From: Prosopocoilus inquinatus
Lineage: Eukaryota > Arthropoda > Insecta > Coleoptera > Lucanidae
DNA length: 64,000 nucleotides
Assembly (NCBI GenBank): GCA_036172665.1
Contig: CM069876.1
Coordinates: 9,936,001 to 10,000,000, forward strand
Direction of reading: 5' to 3'
The notes under the pieces were generated by a model. The model searched no databases and had not been told where the DNA came from. It saw only the letters and a program-made list of their open reading frames with translations. Positions 56,171-64,000 of the stretch are shown here, in pieces. Numbering within the stretch: position 1 is the first letter of the stretch; every line of letters begins with the position of its first letter. The translations under genes and the position numbers were made by a program.

Positions 56171-57829
56171 ATTGAATAATGTAATACCAACGACATATTA
56201 ATATCCTAATTAGCGTGCAATTAATATGCTAATTGTTTAGTTGCGACGAGGAGCTGTTAATTACGGTTAGCACAGAAAATGTAATATAAATGTGGCAAAT
56301 TAACGAAAAGTATACAGATCTGTCCTAACTTATTTTGGTTGAATATATTTTTGCTTTTATTTTATCAACTACCAAGTAAATTGGTTGTTTAAAAGAAAAC
56401 GAATTTTAACCATTCTTGTTGTGATTAGATTTAGGTGGTGGAGTAGATTATAAAAAGAATCAAGAAGACAAACTACCCTAATGAGAATAAGAATAAAAAG
56501 AGAAATATTACAATAGGATCGCAGCGTATGTAACATCCCACATGTTAGCATACAAGCAACTGCCGTATGTCCACCACATATCACTGATATGGAGCATATC
56601 ACGTGATTACATTTGCTGATGTACGCCGATTTAAATTCTATGCCTACTTAAAGTGGTTTTATTTGTATAATATATCAACTTCCTTGAATTAGTAATTGAT
56701 GACTGGTTGATGGTACAAACATTAAACAATATACACGAGATACTACTCTCTGTGAAAATGATAGTTCTAATTAGAATGAAGCCAAATTTATATTGATCAT
56801 CAGACGTTCGTCATTGGTGGGAGCGGGTGCTGTAGATTGAAGAACGATGTCCAATTTTAACTTTTACATATATATCTTCAGTACACTACTGTAAGTTTTA
56901 TACATACTTTTGCAATATAACTTATAAACAATTCAATAAAAAATGAGATTACTTAAAAATTGCATTTACTTTTTTAAAACTGACAAAAAAAGGTAAAAAA
57001 GTACAATAGAATTATAAATTTTATATTTATCCCTTAAAAAGAAAGTTGCGGATGTTGAAATAGTTACCGAAAATCTTACAAATCAAAGTGAATTTCTTAT
57101 TATTGCCTTACGTCAAGTCCACGTATTTATAAATCACCTGAAGCGAAGTATGGTCGCAGCAGTAGCAAACACGAAAGCCGACCATTTGCCGACATTAAAT
57201 CAGTAGCATAATAGTGCAAGGATGCAACGAAAGCCTCGCATTAATAGAGATAGATATATTCCAGCCGAGGGCCAATTCTGTCCCGAGAGGGCATCTAATT
57301 CTCGTTCTATTAATGCCAATTACTGCCTTGGGCAACACATACTGAATCAAACGTGCAGACGTTTTCGCGTAATTAAAAATGCCGTTTGGAAAACACTTTG
57401 ATGTACCTCTAACCCTCCAACTTTTTTCGTGTTCAAATAACGTCATTAAAATGTAGAACTTTCGTAATTATATTCTACGCATGAATGGGTATGAAAAGAT
57501 TTAAAGCTCTGATTAAATTTTACAGAATTTATTTTGTTGGAAAAGAAGCTTCAAAAAAACATAGGCCATAGCGTTTGGCTTGGGGATACATAGGGGTGTC
57601 ATAAGGTCTCAGATCACAGTATTCTGTTTAAGTGCATAAAATATTGAAAACACTTTTATAAAATACATTTTGTATAATACACGAATTTCTCTGTGATAGG
57701 TGCAACCGTTTTACTTATCATTGTACAGGCTAATTGTAGCCGGGTAATTTACATTTATTATTAAACTAAATATTATTGTTATGTTCTTATTTATTTTGTT
57801 TCGATTTGCTTTTGAAACTTCTTGTTACC
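56171..57829. other. Intergenic, nothing recognised
   Basis: AT-rich, with a slightly GC-richer stretch at 57120-57420. Frames there (57195-57446 minus and an overlapping plus frame) show no known motif. Confidence 0.35.
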
Positions 57830-59900
57830 ACCGGTTTGATTCTTGTGACGACAAGGAAGCGCACAGCGCTATTTGGACCCAAGGCAATGGTAGAAAACGG
57901 AGGAGGGTCTGCGCCAATCCGTAACTTACCGTATACTCGGAATCGAGTCGGTCGGAACCTCGAGGTTCAACAGAGTTACGTAACTGTGCCCACCCAGTGG
58001 AGACAGCGTGGGAAGACTTAAAAGTTCTTATCGGAAAGGGCGCCACCCAGCAGTGGTCACGTAACTCAAGAGTAAAGAAAATACACGGCCGGGAGGGTGC
58101 ATTCTGTTCCATCAGCAGAGTAACCAACACCCTAGAACTCGTATTCGAGCGCAAAATCCCATCCCTTAACGATGTAAAGTACCCGCAACAATGTTACCCT
58201 GACAATGAATACAAAGAAAGAAAAAAAGTAACTTCGGCCGTAAATCGAAGTATTGTTACCACGTTCGTACAAATCAATATTATGTACACATACGCCTGGT
58301 TACGAGGCGAGCAATGACCATGCCTTATATAAATTCATATACAAAGCTCAACTCGTGGACAGAAAAAACGCCTTTACGGGAGTACTCACGCGTCAGCTTA
58401 CACCAAAACCTAAAAATCAACGCTCAAAATTAAATTAAAGCGCCAAACCAAAAAAAGAAAGTGAGAAATTTACTATAAAATCTTTTTCAAAATACAAAAA
58501 CAAAAATAAAACATGTTCAAAAATTCCAACAATGTTTAACGCTCTGAAGGAGCCCCTCAACAGTAATAGCAAAATATAAATTCGTCCCAAACAAAAGAAA
58601 AAACAAGGATCATAAGAGGCGATGTAGCAAAATATGCGCAGTGCGCCAATGAAGGCTCCGGGAAGGGGGAGAAGAAAAATTTTCCAAATAGCGATGACGT
58701 AAAACGAAGATGTCACCTCGCAAGGAATATTTTGACGAGAAAAGGAAAAAATAAAATAAAACCACCCTAAAATACCTCCGACGCGGCGTCGACGACTCAG
58801 CGACGGTCCTGCTTAGGACGTTCGGGCGATAGTGGCCCTTTTTAACGGGACAGAAAATGGCGGCTGTCGGGCCCGTCTTGCTGACGCAAGTTAAACGGCG
58901 ATCGGTCGATGTTACAAAGGATTCGTCAATGCCAAGCCTTCTCAGAGTCGTAACGCGGTTAAAGAAAAATGTGAATCTGCCCCTTGCCCGGCACTAGCAC
59001 TATAATAACGGAAAACTAGAAGAAAATAATTAACAAAAGAATGACCACGAGGTCGCAAAAAAATAACTTACCCTACGCTGCACGTAGGTACAGGAGAGAT
59101 ATCAAAATCGCTGCCAAAACCGCAGAAAGCGATCCCCGCTTACATCTTGAAGAAAAATAACGACGGGCAAAACATCGAGATATGCGGGCCAACTCACAGA
59201 AAATTCGTAGCAAAAGGTTCAGAGCCAAACAGCCACACCCAAGTCGTTAGCGAAAATGTTAAACCTCATCCCTGCCGAACGCGTGTCCACCTGTGTTTCT
59301 CCCACCAAACACCGCAATGCGACATATTAGCCGCTACAAAATGGAATATCCGGTGAAATCTAAACGTCGAAAACTCCAAAGCGCGGGGTAAAGAAAGGAA
59401 ACCATCACCATTAGGAAACTTAACATAACACTTTCTTTGGGATATCTTATTTCTGCTACAAAAAATTATATTTACTTTTTTAGAACTTGTTACTAATTAA
59501 TTATTCCTAGTTACATTCTGGCAACCACGTATGGTATGTGCTTGATTTAGTACAGTGATAACATTACGTCTCAGAACTGACGCCGTTTGAAATAAAGGCT
59601 TTAGTTGGTCTTAGGCAATCACGTTCATTCCGTCCTGTGTTCGGATTGTCTCGCCATTTTGCTGGCAGAAGGCCGTTTCTGGCATCGTCATTCTCTCGCT
59701 CCGGGGGACATATTACCGTTACACGGTAAGGTGAATACACGTTCAGCTTTTATCATGAATTTGTGCATAAATGAGTTGGAAAATTCTTTAACGCAGTGTA
59801 TCTGGAATTACATCGGCCCTACGTGTCATCTTATTTGCTTTTGTGAAAATTTTCCGAGCGGATAAACAGTATTTGCCTTAAAAACAGTGGTAAATAGGTT
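57830..59900 (-). other. GC-rich LTR/leader-like block (copy 2, inverted)
   Basis: Same kind of base composition as copy 1 but on the opposite strand. On the minus strand TGGCGCCCTTTCC at about 58056 is followed by CCCACGCTGTCTCCACTGGG, TGGGCAC and GGTTCCGACCG, the order seen after TGGCGCCCC in copy 1. A CCGCCATTTT motif lies about 800 bp upstream of it and about 1 kb upstream in copy 1. The two blocks converge on a 4-kb interval. Short frames here (for example 57997-58317, 59147-59356) have no recognised domain. Confidence 0.35.
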
Positions 59901-60456
59901 ACGATGCAGCGTGGGCCACGTTTGTGGCTTCGCTTCTACGTTTGAATAGCGTGACTGTTCCACCTTCTCTGAGGTCGCCCCTATGACGCATCTGCTCGAG
60001 ATCATCAAAGTACGAGTTTGGTACAATCGCATTGCCTGAAGTTTGATACATTTCGGATATTTGATACATTTGATACGTTGGATACATTTCGCACTGCTGG
60101 GCTTTTGTGAAAAGAAAACATAGAAAATGTAACAATCAGAAAGTGGCGTAGGCATACAAAAGAGATGGAGTAGGTCTTCATTTGACCCTCATCATCACGC
60201 GGTCACACCGACCGATTGGAATCTCAGATCTGCAACGCACATTTCTGTTTTCTAATTGACGTAATTTTAACTGTTTACATATTTATATTATCAGTTGTGT
60301 ATACGGGTAAATGATTTCTAGTGGTTTTAAACCGAGGATCTTTTAAGTAGATTAAATTACCGTCTAACGTTACTGCGAAGGTTAGTACTGATTCGTTTTA
60401 TTCATTGTTTAAATTGTGTTAGGTTATTTTTGGCCTTTATTTTAGGTCCTTAAGGG
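59901..60456. other. Intergenic, GC-richer to about 60240
   Basis: No motif was recognised; overlapping frames at 59826-60155 may be chance. GATACATTT/TTGATAC-type short repeats occur at 60045-60090. Confidence 0.3.
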
Positions 60457-60458
60457 TA

Positions 60459-61697
60459 CGTGGGGTGTTGGAGAAGTTTCTGGAAACGATATGAAAAAAC
60501 ACATATGAAATTTGGTAAACGGTATCATTGTTTTTCGAAGTATTCGCCTTTGACGTCAATACACTTTTGCATACGCTCGAACCAATTTCTAAAGCACGTT
60601 TTCCACTCTAAAGATGGTACCTCAGAAACCAGTGTCCGGAATGTTTCAACCACTGCTTCAGCCGATGAAAATCGCTCACCACGCATTTTATTTTTGATAT
60701 TTGGGAACAAGAAGAAATCATTAAGTGATAAATCAGGTCAATATGGACAATGAGTCATTAATTCAACATTTGTGTTGGACAAAAAATCAACTGTTTGACG
60801 GGCTGAGTGAGAGCTGGCATTGATATGATGGAGAATAATACGTCGATTTCGATGGTTTTTTCCTATTTGATCGATGACTTCCGGCAAACAAATTGTAGTA
60901 TACCAATCAGCATTCGCGGTTTCTCGATCCTCTAAAGCCACGGTTGCTACATGTCCAGTTAATCATTGGTTTTGGTTCATTTTGAGATACCCAAACGGTA
61001 GATTGTTGTTTACTTTCTGGCACGTACGAATAGATCCACGTTTCGTCACCACTAGCGATGTTATAAACTAAATTTGAACGACTTCCATTAAATTTCTTGA
61101 GCATTTCTTCGCACCATTTGACACAACCCTGCTTTTGCGCTTCTGTTAAATTGTGTGGGATCCAACGAGTGCTAAGCTTTCGTACGTTCAAATGATCATG
61201 CAAAATCTGGTGTATTGCTTTCATGTCAATGCGTAAGGATGCTTGAATCTCACGGTATGTCACATGTCGAACTCGCTCAAGCATTTCACGCACAGCATCT
61301 ACATTAGTGGCAATAACAGCTGTTGGTGGACGACCTTCACGAAATTCATCACTGAGAGAGGTACGTCCACGATGGAATTCGGCAAACCAATTATAAACAC
61401 TGCTCTTTGATGATACTTCATCTCCAAAAGCCAAATGAAGCCGATCGAGGCATTGTTTCGGCGTTAGACCACATTTGAAATCGTAAAAAATCATGGCACG
61501 AAAATTTTCACGCGAGATTTCCATGTTTAAACAAAATTACTTTTTCTTAAATGCTGTACAAACAAAACTAGTTCACTTGGATAGGAACTGTTAATAGAAT
61601 TATAGGCGAAAAAAGTCAAATTTTTTAAATATGACAGTTGATGAACGCTAACAATTCTAGACCTACTAGATTCCAGAAAATTTTCCAGCAGCCCACG
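60459..61697 (-). mobile_element. mariner (DD34D type) transposon, 1.24 kb
   Basis: Ends CGTGGGGTGTTGGAGAAGTT and CGTGGGCTGCTGGAAAATTT (read inward) with TA at both borders (60457-60458 and 61698-61699). Length is near the 1.3 kb usual for mariner. The only gene is a minus-strand transposase with a deletion and a stop. Confidence 0.9.
60525..61524 (-). pseudogene. mariner transposase, catalytically dead
   Basis: Start ATG 61524. N-terminus ISRENFRAMIFYDFKCGLT and SVYNWFAEFHRGRTSLSDE are the paired helix-turn-helix regions; WIPHNLTEAQK is the linker; SGDETWIYSY carries the first catalytic Asp. After NEPKPM about 20 residues are missing and the frame changes, resuming at TGHVATVALEDRE. In LHHINASSH the second catalytic Asp (HHDNASSH in the family) has become Ile. 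A TGA stands in the third Asp motif (Y-stop-PDLSLNDFF), and the frame closes at 60525 after EYFEKQ. Three independent lesions. Confidence 0.9.
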
Positions 61698-61709
61698 TAG
61701 TGTACTTAC

Positions 61710-62222
61710 TAGAGACGCGGAGTTCGTGAACGAACTAGTTTATTAATCCTATTCCCTACGATGAACTAAATTCTTATTTAGCTCGCGAGTAGTTTAGTTC
61801 GTTTACTCGAACTAACTTAATTCGCTCTTGTTCGCACCCTGCCGCGGAGACATGAGGAAATCGGTCATCTGTTTGCGCCCGAGCGTCGAGCCCGTGAATC
61901 ATTTTATTGGGATACGACGATGGTTGATGTGTGAGTCATTATTATGACACAAATTCGGATTTTCACATCAGTGCAAAAATGGAGTGAAGTGTGAAATCAT
62001 TTTAAAATTGACAAAAACGAGTTTGTAAAAACTAAGTACTTATGGTGGTTCTACACTTTCCGAGAACATTTCGTATTCGTAACAATCTCAGTTTTTGCAA
62101 ATTGTAAAACATGCAAGCGCAAACTTATACGATTGCACCGATTAAACGCAATCGTGGGATTGTCTCTTTCTACACACGAACTAAATGAGCTAAATGAACA
62201 AGGTTCGCGAACTAGCTCCAGA
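61710..62222. mobile_element. Possible worn hAT-like MITE
   Basis: CTAGAGACGCGGAGTTCGTG on the left and CTGGAGCTAGTTCGCGAACC on the right (read inward) are loosely inverted, with repeated GAACTA/TAGTTC motifs inside. No target duplication was found, so this is tentative. Confidence 0.3.
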
Positions 62223-62635
62223 CTGATAATAAGAACAAAACAATCAGTTCGTGAGAATGAGCTAATTTTACCTCTAATACTTAGTATATTACGATTTCGT
62301 ATGCCTAAATATACTTATTTTTAAGAACATTATAGATCCTTGGGAGTCAGTTCTATGGTGCGAATATCAGTTGCAGTTTCTCCCTGGCACCCTAATTGTT
62401 TATAAACCCATACTCTTCTCCTTCAGGGACTAGCTCGCGACAGCTGATTGACTTCACCACCAGGCATCGGTAAGTAACCAGAAGTAAATGTAGTAATTGT
62501 AATAAGGTGGTTGCAAACTAGTTTTTGCAACTTTTATTTTGTTGCTGAAAACGACATCCATCACGAGTATATTTTTGTTTACACAACACATCAGCTGATT
62601 ATTATTTTCACTAAACTACATTTGCACTAGTGTAG
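62223..62635. other. Intergenic, nothing recognised
   Basis: AT-rich sequence with no supported feature. Confidence 0.35.
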
Positions 62636-62728
62636 ATTAACTTTAATCGGCGATTATTTCCCACGGAATAAATTATTTTCATAATCGTTTCTAAGGGGTT
62701 AACTGGAGCTTAAATTTAAATTGAAAGT
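62636..62728. repeat. Uninterrupted relative of the repeat at 1.78-5.99 kb
   Basis: ATTAACTTTAATCGGCGATT, TTTCCCACGGAATAAATTATT and ATAATCGTTTCTA-GGGGTTAAC run without a break here. In the other copy the Harbinger-like element sits in the TAA (62638-62640 here) and the hAT sits in the AATTATT segment. Confidence 0.6.
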
Positions 62729-64000
62729 ATAAGTTGTAGCAAAGATAATTCAGTTGCATTTGGTAAGTTTTTCTAAGTGTTAATATGAATGTATTTATTA
62801 ATATTAAAGGAAGCTTTTCTATTTACAATCACTTGAAATTTTATTTTATGAGACATTCGGACATTTCTATGTAACATTCGTTTTATATTTTCTCCGATTT
62901 CAGTAAAGTTTGGATTGTAAAGTATGCATGCATTAAAGTTAATAACTGTAGTTAAAACTTCATTGCTTTATTTTGTACTTTAATAAACATTCCGAGTTTG
63001 TATGTAATAACCGACAGTACTTGAAACTTCTATTTATTTCAATATAGCTTCACTGTAAAATAGTTTCCTGTAAATCCTGTTTAATGTAGTAATTGATTCG
63101 CGTGTGAAAAAAGAATGATTTTTAGTGTGCATCAACCCCATTTTGTATATGTATTGCTTGTGATACAAAACACATGTGGGCATGCATCAGCCGTTGTGTA
63201 TTCTGAGCAAATGAAGAAGAATTAGCTAATTAATTTCACTGAATAGCAGGTCATTTGTACCGATAACAACGGTATTTGTTATCCTGTCGGGTGTGTGATG
63301 CAGTTCAATCGAAAACCGTGATGCATGTTTATAACAAATTTACCATTGTACACGTTGTCATGCGTGACATGTACTAAATTGTACTCTGCGTCAATAACAT
63401 CCATTGGTAAGCGTATAGATGAGGATGACTTATTTAACGCTACGCAATTTTCAGAGTGAAAAATGTTTAATAAATGATTCGGTCTGGTAGTGTAAAATGA
63501 CTTTGAAATTGCATACACATAGGCATCGACAGATTTTTATTTGAAACATTTCAGCAGAGAGCCTTATTTTGTAGAGTTATATAGTTTATATGCAATATAT
63601 TTAGTCCTGGAATATGCGAAAAGTCCGCAATAAGTCATCTATATTTAGTTGAAAAATAGCGTAAAACTCAATAAAATTGTAGTGCTTAAAAGCTTTCTCT
63701 GGTAAGTGTGAAAAATTGAACCTGTAAAATCGGCTAACTAATCAGTTTTAATTTGGTAATACGTTTAGTTTGGGGAAAAAAGAGACAGGATTATGCTTGA
63801 TTGCAACGATTGAGATAAGGACGTCTTTAGCTCTTGCAAGATAAAAAAAAATTTCAATCTGTTACTAAACATTTTTATTTAGTACATATTCACATAACTT
63901 ATTTATTTACATCTTGAATTTTGTAATTATGATTTCCATCTTTTTAGAAACTAATTAAACAATATAGAAGTATAATTTCTTTTGAGTCATTAAAGTAGAA
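62729..64000. other. Intergenic, one coding-like minus frame
   Basis: AT-rich. The minus frame 63518-63279 (LNKSSSSIRLPMDVIDAEYN, then HHGFRLNCITHPTG) has a more protein-like composition than random frames nearby, but I recognise no family and no splice signals are clear. Confidence 0.3.

Noticed and set aside
61710..62222. Firm assignment of a hAT MITE
   Set aside because: The outer ends are only loosely inverted and flanks TGTACTTA and ACTGATAA do not match, so it is kept at low confidence.
1..64000. tRNA genes, rRNA, CRISPR arrays, bacterial operons
   Set aside because: No cloverleaf with a GTTCGAATC-type T-loop, no rRNA-like block, no regularly spaced repeats. The content is eukaryotic transposons.

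Overview
This is about 64 kb of AT-rich eukaryotic DNA that looks like insect intergenic or intronic sequence. The evidence is an intron inside a transposase gene, arthropod-type mariner, Tc1, piggyBac, hAT, MULE and Penelope relatives, Jockey/CR1-like retrotransposon 3' ends with microsatellite tails, and many short palindromic MITEs. Insect is a firm inference, but the order (perhaps a beetle) is a guess. I see no convincing complete host gene. A few coding-like stretches (near 10.2, 11.3 and 63.4 kb) stay unassigned.

Layout. 1-9 kb: a 2-kb PIF/Harbinger-like element and a 2.1-kb hAT element, both inserted into one older repeat whose uninterrupted relative lies at 62.64 kb. 9-16 kb: non-LTR retrotransposon relics and, at 12.2 kb, a small Penelope-like (PLE) insertion that is a 206-bp perfect palindrome with a hammerhead-ribozyme core in each arm. 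16-23 kb: foldback MITEs, and at 19.5-20.3 kb an array of a 312-bp hammerhead-ribozyme unit. 26-32 kb: another ribozyme-unit insertion, a piggyBac relic interrupted by a hAT MITE, and a PLE interrupted by an IS630/Tc1/mariner element. 35-45 kb: mariner relics, a tandem palindromic MITE, an unclassified 2.3-kb element with its 0.34-kb relative, and a TTAA-flanked MITE. 46.4-48.2 kb: an almost intact FLYWCH/MULE element. 48.8-51.2 kb: Tc1 elements nested in Tc1. 51.8-53.8 and 57.8-59.9 kb: two GC-rich, LTR-leader-like blocks facing each other. 60.5-61.7 kb: a DD34D mariner with a lost catalytic residue.

The most interesting system is the 312-bp hammerhead family. Its copies have canonical type I hammerhead cores with palindromic helix III. 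One insertion holds a head-to-tail repeat plus an inverted, circularly permuted, full-length monomer, all inside one 12-bp target-site duplication. A second insertion has the same antisense-then-sense structure and a 13-bp duplication. The PLE insertions in this window also have 11-13-bp duplications, hammerhead cores and, in one case, inverted arms. This suggests circular-RNA retroelements (retrozyme-like) mobilised by PLE machinery.
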